Positions 21,150-31,353 of a stretch of 64,000 nt of DNA are shown here, one piece after another. Made by a program: the position numbers and the translations under genes. The notes below the pieces were generated by a model. That model searched no databases, had not been told where the DNA came from, and was given only the letters and a program-made list of their open reading frames with translations. The DNA comes from Leishmania donovani (taxonomy: Eukaryota; Euglenozoa; Kinetoplastea; Trypanosomatida; Trypanosomatidae), in assembly GCF_000227135.1 (NCBI RefSeq), contig NC_018258.1, positions 357,391 to 421,390 on the forward strand. The letters are read 5' to 3'. How positions within the stretch are numbered: position 1 is the stretch's first letter; every line of letters starts with the position of its first letter.

Positions 21150-21190
21150 CTGCGCGAGAAAAAGACGAGGTGATCACGAGAGAGAGAGAG
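21150..21190 (-). promoter_or_regulatory. Predicted polypyrimidine tract and spliced-leader acceptor for the 1121-aa gene
   Basis: On the coding strand a (CT)n run is followed by TCGTCTTTTTCTCGCGCAG. The AG is the complement of 21150-21151. This leaves an 11-base 5' leader before the ATG at 21138, which fits trans-splicing and supports that start. Pattern-based prediction only. Confidence 0.55.
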
Positions 21191-22000
21191 AGCCAGTAAT
21201 AACGGAAGGTTCGATAAGCCACACCAGTCTATGGATTTGTTGTTGTGTCCGCGTATGTGTGTATACGCGTACGTACGTGGGTTCGTCGGCCTCTTGGCGT
21301 ATAACAGCGAGCACGTCGTGAGGAGAGAGTGGGGAGGACGTGCGCTGTTCTCCGCTCTTCTGTGGGCTATGGAATCGCTCGACTGCGGGGGCGGGGGGTG
21401 CATGAGAAGCAAGCAGTGAAGGGAAGAGGGGGAGATGAGGGCTGTCGTCCTTGATAAACGGTCGTGTTCGAAGAGGCGAGTGGTAGCCAATAATCGCCAC
21501 TGATGCTCGTAGAGGGAGAAAGCGGGGGCGATGTACAGCCGCTCACCATAGCGGCTGTCAGCAGCCGCCTTTGTGTCTGGGGATCGCACGAGTCCTAGGC
21601 AAAAGCCTTCAATCGACTAAGCACATCATCGAGGCGGAATTATCGTATTGAGCCTCCATCAACGCGTACGATTAGAATACGCATACTTGAGTGGAGAAAC
21701 AAATGGAGCCCAGACTCTTTCGGCAAGCTCGGCACACGACCAGGTACAGCCACGCTGAGACCAGCACGGAGAAGACTCTTCGTTGCATGTGTGCCTGAGC
21801 GCGCTTGTGCGATACCGGTAGCAACGGTGCCGAAAAGTCGTTTTTCCTTCCGCTTCGTTATTCGCCGTGCTTATTAGTGTTAAGCGGGCAGTTGACCAGT
21901 CGTCGCCACCGCTCAACGGCAACATCAGCATCACCACCATGTCCGCACGCACCGCAGCACCACATCGCCACGGGCACATCCCAGAACGCAGCTGTATGCA
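21191..22000. other. Intergenic region
   Basis: Between the helicase-like gene and the 1121-residue gene. It contains a G/C run (GGGGGCGGGGGG at about 21387-21398) and no supported gene. The minus-strand frames are UTR translations. Confidence 0.5.
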
Positions 22001-24256
22001 TTACGCGACACTGTCAGCGATGTGCTCTTCTGGGGACTCACCAACGATGTTCCCCTGCGCAAACGCCTTGTAGGCACGGCGTTCCGCATCCTGCTTCCGC
22101 CGAGCAGCACGGTAATAGTCCTCCTTGGGACGAAAAACCGTGTCCTTCAGGCGGAGGTCGAGCAGCGGCAGCTCCGTGTAGCCGAACTCCTCCGCAACCT
22201 TCTCCAGGCTCACCTTCGTCTCGTCGTACACATCGCGCGGCCCAATGGTGCTGTAGGTGCGCATGGTGGCCTTGTAGGCATAGTAGGCTGCGTTCTGGAC
22301 AGGAAAAAGCTTTTTGTTCATGGACTTGAGCTTTTCACCGATAAGGAAATAGCGGCCGCTGGCCCGAGTGCCGAGCTCGCGAAATTCGAGCCGGTAGCGG
22401 CTGGCCCCGTCTCGGCGCAGGTGACGCAGCGCCCCAGCAACTTCGTTCGGACGAAAGAGGAGCAGAATATGTGTGTAGTTCACCGCTGCAGGGATCGTCG
22501 CCTTGTTTCCCGAGGAGGCGTCTTCAGCGGAGTTCGTAGCTTCCGCGCCCACCCGCCGCGCTGCCACGGGAGCTGGGGTAGGAGAGGTACTGCGCTTGCG
22601 CTGGCGAGCCGTCCTCTCCCGCCGCACCGCCACCTTGGCTGCTGCAGACGACGCGGTGCCTCCGGCATCATTGCCCGCGTCGGCCGCAACTGCACCGGGC
22701 GACAGCACCTCAGCTATGAATTGGTTGTAGTTGAGGAGGTCAGGAATGATGTCGTACTGCAGGAAGACAGAGCCGCGCCGTGGGACAAGTCCGTGGCAGG
22801 ACAGGAGCACCGCCGCCGTCTTGCCATTTTGCCCCGACTCGACCGTTGAGTCAAAGGCGACGCAAAGCCGCTGGCGGTCAGCGGCGGTGTGCATGTTTGT
22901 GTACGCGCTCGCACCCTCGTAGTCGCTCAGCAGTTGCACATATGATGGCAGCTCACCCAACAAGGAGTAGAGAGTGTCGCAGAGGAAGGTCACGCACTCG
23001 CGCGTGGCGACGTGTACGACGATGCCGCGGTTCGGCGCCAGGCCCTTCAGCAGACCAAAGAGAAACTGAAAGCGATGCGTTCCCTGCGCCACAGCGTAGT
23101 GGACCGTCACTGGTGCTCGAAGGGCCGCGACAGCGCTGGAGACGGAGGCTTCGGTGGGCTTACTCACCACACCCACACCGCTGCCAACACGGCGTTCTAC
23201 ACGCAGTGTTGTCAGCAGGTCCAGCTCCGGCTCCGTCAGCCATTTCTGCTCTGCCGCCAGAACAGCGATTGCCGGAACGTGGCCGAGGCAGTCCCACCGC
23301 TGCGCGTTAAGCGCGTGTGGTGTGGTCTTGGTCGGGGAAGAAGATGCTGCTGCTTTGCTGCCCTTAAGCGTGTGCAGCAGAGAACCGGTGTGCGTCGGCG
23401 CACGACGGAGCAGAAGTGCGCAGCTGCCAATGAACTTCCAAATAGCGCTGCGGCGGTCCACTGCGAGGAACGCTGCAGGCGTCGCCACCACCAGAACCAC
23501 CGCACCCGCTAACGCCAGAGTACTCTCCGTGGCCTCATCCTTCCGCGCCACCTCGTCGACCATCAGCGAGCTTGACTTTGTCTTGCGCCGTTCTGCCGCC
23601 GGCGTCTTCGAGGGGGTGTCCCTTAGCGTATTTGCGCCAGCTCCACTGGCAGGGGACGGGAAAGTCGGGTGGCGGCAGGCGTTGTCGTCCCTAAGCAAGA
23701 GGACAGTTAGCCCGTAGCGCTCCTCTAGCTGTCCTGCAACTTCAGCCGCCTCGCTGCTGGTGTCGACTAGGACAAAGAGGGAGGAGCTCTCTGCGGTAGT
23801 TCTACGCGCCTCCTTGTCCTCGGCAGCGCGGCGTGCGGCGAGCTCCAGCGCCGACACCGCGAGCGTGTCCACCGCCGCAGCCATGTCAGCCACCTTCGCA
23901 CGAGTGACCGCTAGGGCGATCTCGCCATTCTCCGAACCCTCCGCGCGACTCCGCATAGAGGGAGCGCCCGGCGCTGCGAGGGCGGCCGCCAGAGCCATCT
24001 GGGTGCGAGAGAGCTTATGCGTCGCTCCACTCGAGAGACGGCCTTCCAAGTACTTCATGACGGAGGGCGAGAGCGGTGCGGGAACCGTGTTCGAAACAGT
24101 GGTCACGTCGGCAGCTGTCGCACGAGCTGCTGCCGCTGCCGCCGCCTGCCGGGCAGCAAGGACGGGAACGACATCGCTGGCTCGCTTTGCCCTGGCCAGC
24201 TGTTCGCCCTCCTCGCCGAGGTAGCGCTTCAAATGACGGAGGCCGCGCGTGTCCAT
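22001..24256 (-). CDS. DEAD-box RNA helicase-like protein (DUF4217 type) with decayed catalytic motifs, 751 aa
   Basis: ATG at 24254-24256 (MDTRGLRHLKRYLGEEGEQL); a longer frame to 24361 needs GTG. The fold outline of a DDX10/DDX18-type helicase is visible. A Q-motif-like KLSRTQ lies near 82. RAEGSENG (about 104-111) sits where the GSGKT Walker A should be. FVLVDTSSEAAEVAGQLEER (about 161) matches motif Ia, VVLVVATPAAFL (about 253) matches motif Ib, and CALLLRRAP (about 279) stands where DEAD is expected. The second RecA domain has GIVVHVATRECVTFLCDTLY (411-430) and FLQYDIIPDLLNYNQFIAEV (498-517) where motifs V/VI belong, without the HRxGRxxR arginines. A DUF4217-like C-terminus is at about 650-703 (FPVQNAAYYAYKATMRTYST). 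I infer loss of ATPase activity and survival as a structural factor, probably in ribosome assembly, where this subfamily acts. Confidence 0.8.
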   Translation of the reverse strand: MDTRGLRHLKRYLGEEGEQLARAKRASDVVPVLAARQAAAAAAARATAADVTTVSNTVPAPLSPSVMKYLEGRLSSGATHKLSRTQMALAAALAAPGAPSMRSRAEGSENGEIALAVTRAKVADMAAAVDTLAVSALELAARRAAEDKEARRTTAESSSLFVLVDTSSEAAEVAGQLEERYGLTVLLLRDDNACRHPTFPSPASGAGANTLRDTPSKTPAAERRKTKSSSLMVDEVARKDEATESTLALAGAVVLVVATPAAFLAVDRRSAIWKFIGSCALLLRRAPTHTGSLLHTLKGSKAAASSSPTKTTPHALNAQRWDCLGHVPAIAVLAAEQKWLTEPELDLLTTLRVERRVGSGVGVVSKPTEASVSSAVAALRAPVTVHYAVAQGTHRFQFLFGLLKGLAPNRGIVVHVATRECVTFLCDTLYSLLGELPSYVQLLSDYEGASAYTNMHTAADRQRLCVAFDSTVESGQNGKTAAVLLSCHGLVPRRGSVFLQYDIIPDLLNYNQFIAEVLSPGAVAADAGNDAGGTASSAAAKVAVRRERTARQRKRSTSPTPAPVAARRVGAEATNSAEDASSGNKATIPAAVNYTHILLLFRPNEVAGALRHLRRDGASRYRLEFRELGTRASGRYFLIGEKLKSMNKKLFPVQNAAYYAYKATMRTYSTIGPRDVYDETKVSLEKVAEEFGYTELPLLDLRLKDTVFRPKEDYYRAARRKQDAERRAYKAFAQGNIVGESPEEHIADSVA

Positions 24257-26594
24257 TGCAGAGATACAGCAGGTGGTAAAGCGGGCGTGTGCACGCGTCG
24301 GTGCGGGCGAGTATGTGCGCTGCAAGTGGAGCTCAGTAAAGGTGGAGAGCGGTAGGTGCACACACCGGTGTCAGGTCAGTGAGAAAGGTGCAAAGAATGG
24401 GGACAGAAAAGAGCGAGAGGAGAGACGGTAAGATCTACACAGCTAAGATGAAAGACACGCCAAAGATGCCCTCGAGAGAGATGAAAGCCGAGGCAGAGCC
24501 TGCGATGCGTGGGTGTGCCGAGGCAAGAGAACGAGGCCGCAAGGAGTACAAGGGGTACCGCCTTCCACCTGTTCGGTGCCTCATCTCCTTCTCCCCGGTC
24601 ACCACTTCTACGGGGCGGAAAGCCCCGCCCCCCCCCCCCAACCGTTTCTCGTCAGGCGTTTTCGTCTCGTATCACAGCATCTAGGATGGACTCTGGCGCC
24701 GCAGGCGTTCGACGGAGGAGATTGCGATGCCTCCCAAATAAGGAAAGCGCGGGGTGTGTCGTGAGAAGACGTACGCGCAAGATGCGTGACGACAAGGTCC
24801 CACGCTGGCACCGGTACGCGAATGGTGCTTGCCTGCGCGCATTCATCCACCGCGCCGCCTTCACGTAAGAGCACAATAAAACGATGACCATTCCCCCAGC
24901 GCCCACGCAGCAGTGGTGCGCGAGTGATGGAGAGCTTCGCAGCTACTCCCGTCAAGCCTCCGTTGACGTCTTCAGCACCGAGAGCATCGAAAAGCGAAGC
25001 AGGCAGCACAAACAAGCATAAAGAACGACACAACTGTGAACAGATAAAGGCACACCCAAAACAAAATAAAGAAAGGCAATGAACGTCGAAGTTGGACAAA
25101 ATAACAACCGGCACGGGGCGGGAGTGGCGGGGGGGAGAAAAGAGTCGCTGATGCAGGCCGAGCACGTGTAGCTCACACACCCCGACACCACCACCACAAG
25201 AAAAAAAGTGCGCTGCTCGCAGTCATTCGATGGAAACCAAAAAGAAAGCGGAGCGCGGCAAGCGGAAGAAGCCTGCCCAACGCGGTGACAATGAAGATGT
25301 TCATTGGTGCTCCAGTGTCGGAGGCGAAACGCGCAATGACAGCACCAAGAGGACCGCACACAAACACGCGCACACACAGCAGCCACACACACACACACAT
25401 AGAGAGAGAGAGAAATCATTGTCTTGTTGTTCATTCCATGCGACAGAAAGGATTTCAAGTCGATGCTCAAGTGGTCACTATCAACACACAGGTGCACATC
25501 GCGAAAAGACAGAGAGTCTTGCCCTCCATGTGTGATCACTCGTGTCCATGGGCATACTTGGTTTCCAAACATCAATCGTGTTGCATGATAAATCAGCTAT
25601 CGTTTTTCTCTTCCGTTTTGCATACACCCCACAGGTTCCCTACTCGCCAGTTGACACGTTCCTTCTATCGTCGCTTCAGAGGATAAAGCCAGCGAAGCAG
25701 ACAAGGAAAAAAGAGTGGCCCGAGAAGAGTTCACAGAAGGTTCAAGAAAGAGGTGTGTCGTGGCCCTCTTACAGCACCGTCCACACATCAGCGCTTCCTT
25801 GGACTTCCCTTCAGCTGCGTCACACTCATGCTCCACTACGTGCCCATATTTGCTTTGTGTGTGTGTGTGTGTGTGTGCTTACGTCGCTGCTATGCTCAAC
25901 ATGCACATGCGCCTCGTGGCGGTGGGCCGCGTGAATGACACGGGCAGCACCCAACGGCGTGTCGACTCGCTTGGAAGTAAAGCAGAAAACAAAAGACAAC
26001 CACATCACAGCGCACGGGCTTCGTCGGACTCGCCCACCAGCCAAGCGACGTGTAGCACGGCAATACACAAAACACAACAACAAAAAAAAAACAACAAGGA
26101 AACGCTTAGGTAGGTAGTATGAAGCTGGGCCCCAGAGAACGGGAAGGAAAGTGTTCAGCAAATCGGCAAGTTCGGAGTACAGCAGGTCAGCGACACGGGG
26201 GTGGGGGGGTGTTGTTCGCTTCTCTCCGCGAGAGCTCAAACAACGGCAAAGATGTAGAGACAACTTCTCTCTCTCTTCGTCTCTTGCACCGCTTCTTCTT
26301 GCACGTGCAGAGAAACAGAGAAAGGGAGGGGGGCTGGGCAGAAAACCAATACACACGTAAACAGTAAAACTGCGCCCTTCTCACACAACTACCAGTCGCA
26401 CGACAGACCACCACCTGCAGGAAGGCACGTGCCTGAATGATTCTCCTACGTGCATGAGCCGGGTGGCGCCAGAAGATGCTTACGGCGCCCCCCTCCCACT
26501 AACGGCTTGCGGTTGATTCATTTTTTTTTCATCCGCTAAGCGCTTACTTGATGCAGCGCACTAGCCCTTTGCTTTCCACGGGTACACTTCTCTC
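24257..26594. other. Intergenic region downstream of the SIDER2-like copy
   Basis: No gene is supported. The plus strand is A/G-rich with a C10 run at 24631-24640, a CA repeat with GA repeat at about 25370-25413, and a (GT)n tract at 25857-25878. Coding-strand pyrimidine tracts just upstream of the helicase-like gene (CTCTCGCTCTTTTCTGTCCC, complement of about 24400-24425, and others to 24330) are suited to trans-splicing. The rest is most likely 3'UTR of the gene at 28498-31353. Confidence 0.5.
25857..25878. repeat. (GT)n microsatellite
   Basis: An uninterrupted GT dinucleotide run seen directly on the plus strand in non-coding DNA. Confidence 0.9.
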
Positions 26595-27165
26595 CCATAC
26601 ATGACTTGAACGTCGCTCCACCCCCGGCCCGTCACAGACCCTCATCGATTCGTGCAGAGCAGTGGCAAGCCCGCGCTACGGCAATGTGCCGACTCAGCCA
26701 TCGGAGCACGGTCTCTGGCTCAAGCGGTACGCATCCCGCCCTATATGCAGGTCGCCTAGCAATCGCTCACACTATGTCAGTCACCAAGTGGTGCGTCCCT
26801 CGCGATCGCTCAGATTCCTCACCAGTAGGCAGTGAATGCCGGGGGTGGGGTGCGTCCGAGTCAAGCTGACACACCCTGCCCATCACATCGATGGCACAAG
26901 CGCGTCCACTGTCGCAGGTCCCTTCGACGCGACGCCAGCCAGGACCTCACTGCCGACGTCAGTAGCCGTGCATCGCTCTGACCTCTCCCTACGTAGGTAG
27001 GTGCGCCGCCCTGCCACCACCAGAAGTAGCTCAGCGCCTGGCAGGGGGATGGAGGGGAGGAGGGCTGCTTGGCTTCCGCCCACGTACAGAGTGGGGGGAG
27101 GGGGAAGGGGGCACTGAAGCCTGAGATCCCACGTAAAGGCGTGTCCGTTCGTCATCAGGGAGCGC
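26595..27165 (-). repeat. SIDER2-like retroposon, copy 1
   Basis: About 570 bases that recur at 34725-35262 (diverged) and 57669-58187 (partly near-identical), all in the same orientation. Read on the minus strand, the core includes CCAGGCGCTGAGCTACTTCT, GGTGGTGGCAGGGCGG and GACCTGCGACAGTGGACGCG. These resemble SIDER2 elements of Leishmania as I remember them; I could not check. The element lies between the stop of the 951-residue gene and the helicase-like gene, that is, in predicted 3'UTR, the usual SIDER2 site. Known SIDER2 elements in Leishmania 3'UTRs promote mRNA decay. Ends are estimated from where similarity between copies stops. Confidence 0.68.
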
Positions 27166-28497
27166 AGCAACGAAACAAAAAAAACCAGAACAGATATGAT
27201 GTCAGTGCATGTCTTCGCTTAATGCGCCTCAGAAGCAAATCGAGAAAAAGAGGCGTTAGACATGAAAGCACGCAGCGCTTTATTTTAGGGGTTCCTTTTC
27301 GGTGTGCTCTCCAGTACGTGGCTAACAGGGGGGAGGAAGGGCGGTGGAGGCATGGCTGGGAACAAGAAGCAAGAGAGGGAGTGCACACACGCATGGCTAC
27401 CATGGCACCGCCACTCTGCACTGGCACTAGCACGCACTGCGACACCTTGACAACGATCGACATCCCGGCAAGAGGAAGGGCGATGCGTGTGTGTGTGTGT
27501 GTGTCTGAGGATGCAACCTGTCTCGAGGTCAAGTACGAAACACCAAGAAAACAAAAATATCGATGCTCCGCGCACACAATGAAGAAGAACAGCACGAAGC
27601 ATTCGGAGAAGGTTAAAGTCGAACTTGTTAAAAAAAAAAAGAAATAACCACAAAATCAAAAACGCTTGCGCACAGGAAACGAATCAAATCGATATATAAA
27701 AAAACATTTCCGGAGAAACGCGTGGGCGCCTACAGGACGAGCGCACATATGCACACATACGCGGCATGGCAAGTGTGCCTCCCCCAATCACGCAAACTCC
27801 GGCAGGAGGACGGGGACGGTACCACCACTAAAAGGCGAAACACCTGCGACAGAAACAGGTGAAAAAAAGAGAGAGAGTTTGGTTCCCATTTTGACCGTAC
27901 CATTGTCGCACGCCATGATTAGGCAAAAAAAAAGAAAACAGCAACACCACACACCGGCACAGCCACACACGCACCCACTTGAAAGCAAAAAGCAGGGCAC
28001 GCGAAGCGGCGGAGAAGCAACGAGCCGGAGACACACGCGGACCAGAAAAGAGAAGAACCACAGAAACAACAAGCGAAATTAAAGAGGATTCAAAGAAAAG
28101 AAAGAGAGCAACCGTGTAGAAAGAAGAGGAAATGGGTGGGTGAATGGATGGATGGAAACGCAGCAGACAACGGAAAAGAGCGGGGGTGGTAGTCTGGAGA
28201 AGAGAGCGAGACAAGCACAGAAATAAACAAACAACACCGCAACACGTACACACAAGAGAACCACACGCACACAAACACAAGCACGTACATCGATATAGAA
28301 CTATACATATGAATGCACACCTACACATGTAGGTATATGTGTAGGTATGCAGCGTAGCGCGAGCGATCAAAATCGCGCACGCCTACACGCACATGGCGAC
28401 GAGGTGCCCGCGGAACTCGAGTGCAGTGATGGCGGGCGGTTGGGAACTTCGTTGTGTGTGCGTGCGTGCGTGCGTGTATTTGGATGGATCGCCTTGC
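27166..28497. other. Predicted 3'UTR of the 951-aa gene
   Basis: Between the SIDER2-like copy and the stop codon at 28498. Strongly A/G-rich on the plus strand with several A9-A11 runs (for example 27629-27639), a (GT)n run at 27487-27503 and a perfect hairpin at 28319-28346. Frames here are Phe/Leu/Ser/Val-rich or Lys/Arg-rich translations of these tracts. Confidence 0.55.
28319..28346. other. Perfect 10-bp inverted repeat (hairpin) in predicted 3'UTR
   Basis: ACCTACACAT at 28319-28328 and its exact complement ATGTGTAGGT at 28337-28346 enclose an 8-base loop. It sits about 150 bases downstream of the stop codon of the 951-residue gene and could fold in the mRNA. Function is not known. Confidence 0.6.
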
Positions 28498-31353
28498 TTA
28501 CTCAAAGATGGAAAAAAACGAAAGGCCGAAGCAGCCAACGTTCACAGTGTGGTGCGTACCAGCAGGGATGGCACCATCGTCGTCCTCCGTCTCCTCTGAG
28601 TCCACGTCCTCTACTTCGACGACGCCATGGTTCTGCCTGCTGATCGCACCGTCTGAAAGGAGTTGTAACGAGGGCTTTAGTAGACTGGCTTCCTCAAGGT
28701 CCGCTTCCACGTCCTTTTCGATCAGCCCGCTTGCCTCCGTCTTGTGCGCGCTGTCGACCAAGTCGCCATTTTCTGGCACGTGCTTCAGCAGATGGCATTC
28801 GGAAGATGCAGTCGCCACGTTGGCACCGACCGTCTCACAGGTTGGCTTGACAGTGTTGACGGTCGTCGCGGACGCAGAGTCCGTTTCGCTGGCTGTACCG
28901 GTACAATCGGTAGCCCTCGCAGCAGCGCTGTCGCCCACTGCAACTGATCGCTGCTTGAGGGAGCTTTCGATGGCCCGCAGTTTCAGGTCCCGGCGGTAGC
29001 TCAGCACCTTCTCCCTCTGTGCTGTGTTGCACGCCAGCGTCCAGCACAATGGAAGGTATTCGTTCTCTAGCGGGTGTGGCTGCAGCGGCTCCGGATCATT
29101 GGCACGGATCTGCGAGCGCCCGTCGCCGTATTTTGGCTCCGTTTGGCATACCGACGTTGATGACGGTGATGGCGGTGGGGGAAGCAAACTCCGCTGGATT
29201 GCCGCCCGCTCCTCGGCAGAGTCGGCGCGCTGCACGTGAGGGGTAAAGTAATAGTAGTACCAAGCCAGCCACTCCTCCGCGTCGCGCGCAGCGCTGTAAG
29301 TGTGCCGCTGACGCTCAAACAATTCCATGGAGTGGAGCACCGTAGCGGCAACGCACACGGACCCGTGGCCGGCGGAAGTAGTGCCGCTCGAGGCAGCAGC
29401 GCCGTCCTCCAGCTCCGAAAGTGACGGCAACGTAGAAAATCCGTCATCCTCGCAAGCTTGCATACCAAGGTACGCCTTTACGTCCGTAAACAGCTCTCGC
29501 CACACGCTCTCGAAGCGATACTCAGCCAGCTGGTAGTCGACCGGCTGCACTTGGAAACAGCAGGTAATGGAACCTGAAGTACCGCCAGAAACGCTCGACT
29601 GCGACTCGCTTCGGCTGCACCCTACAGTGCGGCAGAACTCCGAGTGGTACGCGCGCAGCGCGCCAGAGCCGCACTGCAGTAGCGACCGCTCCAGCCCTCT
29701 GATCTCGTTCTCCGTGCTGTACTGAGCCAGAATGGGGATGATGTAATAGTAGTAGAGCTGCGCAAGACGGCGGTGGGCCTCGCGCGCCTGGCGATGAGCC
29801 TCTGTGATGAGAGCAAACAGCGCACATTCCTGTTGGCGGCGCTGCGCAAACAGCACACGCTCTACATAGGCACGAGAGCCAAGCAGGTACTTTCCAGCGG
29901 GAAGGCGCTGGCTTCCACCTCGCACCGCGGTCGCCCCTCGGGGAGTGCGAGAGGCTGCAGCTTCGCCGCTGACGTCCCTCGTCTTCGAGGTGGAGTTCCG
30001 GCATCTCAAGATGGAGCCGTACATGAGCGGGAGTCCCGTTTCCACATTCACATGCTCGTCGTCGAGCGCGATCTGACTGCTGCCGTTGCTAGAGCGACTG
30101 GAGCAACTCCCAGCGCGGTCGCTGTCCTGCGCAAGCGCTGCCGCCTCCCCAGCGCCGCCCTTCGCCTTCTTGGGCAACTGTGTATAGTGGCCCAGTCTTG
30201 CGAGGAACGTCTCGGGAAGATCGTAGGACAGCGGCTGCGTGCCTTCGCGCAAGGACTCAAGAGCCTCATTGGTCAGAGACGAGGAAATCACAGCAGGGGT
30301 GGCTGCAGCACCAGCGGCGGCAGTACTCTGCAAGCCTCTTTCTTCTGCATTATGCACTTCTGTTCGCCTACCCATCTCGTCTTCTTCAGGACTGCTTGCG
30401 TGCGGCCCCGCAGAGGCAACGAGCGCCGCCCACGCTTCCTTGTACTCGCGTTCACGCTTCGCGGCCTCTTTCAATTGCTGACGCCTCTGCAGGCGCTTCT
30501 TTGTAAGCTCCTCCCGTGAGATGAGCCGCCGCTCCGTGGAGAGGCCCGAACCACGCGAAGACGCGGCACCGCTTTCCGTCGTATCCGTTGGAGGAGCATT
30601 TCCGCCGGCTGGAATTGGTGCTGTAACGCTGAAGTTATCGGCCAAGGTTGGGCTCCACAGCAGAGTCGGCGTGCGCACCCGGCACCGCCGCGTGTCGAAG
30701 ACGTGAAATACTTGCCGGTGCAGGAGAGGCGCTCCTGCGTTGGCCTCTGCAACATCGCTCTGCACCTCCGCATCCTCGAACTCCTCTACATCACTGCTAG
30801 CGTTCGCCCTGCAGCATGACATCACGGTGTCCTCAGGATCATCAAGGTGCTCGACGTCGTCCTTTGGTAGTGGGGTGCGGGGACGACACCCCTCTCCGAT
30901 GGAGGCACGCACGGAGTATCGCCTCTGCGGCAAATCCCCTTCGCTCTCCGTGCACACTGCCGCGTGTTCCTCATTCTGCACGTCTGCCCGTTCCACATCA
31001 TTAACCATGGCATGAGGTTCGTTCACATCGAGCAGATACGTCATCGGGGCTGCTTCCACGTGCGGGTCGTACACCTCCGGCCGGCATAGCAGTCGACTCC
31101 AGAGAGAGAGTCGATCCCGCTTCACCGGCACCGCGACAGTGTGCAGCCGCGACCGTTTTGGCTCCTCCTTGCATTGCGTGTTCATGGCAGGCACCCGCCG
31201 GACCGGTGTGCTCAAAACCACTTTCGTATGCGAATCATCGCCGTCTGCTTGGGCGCTCGAAGCTGACATATTCGTTCGCTCGCGGTGCGCCCGCGCATCC
31301 TTTCCCTCAGTAGCCTTCACAACGCCGCCAGAGAGCAGCGAAAAGAAGCCCAT
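28498..31353 (-). CDS. Large hypothetical protein, 951 aa, no recognised domain
   Basis: ATG at 31351-31353 (MGFFSLLSGGVVKATEGK). The open frame reaches 31386 only with a TTG start. Gly2 makes myristoylation possible, but the Ser is at position 5, not 6, so support is weak. Visible features: a Ser/Pro-rich N-terminal third with acidic clusters (SDVEEFEDAEVQSDVAEA); a basic coiled-coil-like stretch (REELTKKRLQRRQQLKEAAK and onward); then two similar ordered blocks rich in Tyr and Trp. These are AQLYYYYIIPILAQYSTENE, with an upstream helix rich in Arg and Gln, and EEWLAWYYYYFTPHVQRADS. Each Tyr run is followed by an acidic segment and RSLL, suggesting an internal duplication. The C-terminus is acidic and ends FFSIFE. 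I do not recognise the family. Confidence 0.8.
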   Translation of the reverse strand: MGFFSLLSGGVVKATEGKDARAHRERTNMSASSAQADGDDSHTKVVLSTPVRRVPAMNTQCKEEPKRSRLHTVAVPVKRDRLSLWSRLLCRPEVYDPHVEAAPMTYLLDVNEPHAMVNDVERADVQNEEHAAVCTESEGDLPQRRYSVRASIGEGCRPRTPLPKDDVEHLDDPEDTVMSCCRANASSDVEEFEDAEVQSDVAEANAGAPLLHRQVFHVFDTRRCRVRTPTLLWSPTLADNFSVTAPIPAGGNAPPTDTTESGAASSRGSGLSTERRLISREELTKKRLQRRQQLKEAAKREREYKEAWAALVASAGPHASSPEEDEMGRRTEVHNAEERGLQSTAAAGAAATPAVISSSLTNEALESLREGTQPLSYDLPETFLARLGHYTQLPKKAKGGAGEAAALAQDSDRAGSCSSRSSNGSSQIALDDEHVNVETGLPLMYGSILRCRNSTSKTRDVSGEAAASRTPRGATAVRGGSQRLPAGKYLLGSRAYVERVLFAQRRQQECALFALITEAHRQAREAHRRLAQLYYYYIIPILAQYSTENEIRGLERSLLQCGSGALRAYHSEFCRTVGCSRSESQSSVSGGTSGSITCCFQVQPVDYQLAEYRFESVWRELFTDVKAYLGMQACEDDGFSTLPSLSELEDGAAASSGTTSAGHGSVCVAATVLHSMELFERQRHTYSAARDAEEWLAWYYYYFTPHVQRADSAEERAAIQRSLLPPPPSPSSTSVCQTEPKYGDGRSQIRANDPEPLQPHPLENEYLPLCWTLACNTAQREKVLSYRRDLKLRAIESSLKQRSVAVGDSAAARATDCTGTASETDSASATTVNTVKPTCETVGANVATASSECHLLKHVPENGDLVDSAHKTEASGLIEKDVEADLEEASLLKPSLQLLSDGAISRQNHGVVEVEDVDSEETEDDDGAIPAGTHHTVNVGCFGLSFFSIFE

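Noticed and set aside
22022..22849. 275-codon plus-strand frame
   Set aside because: Antisense to the helicase-like gene, no domain.
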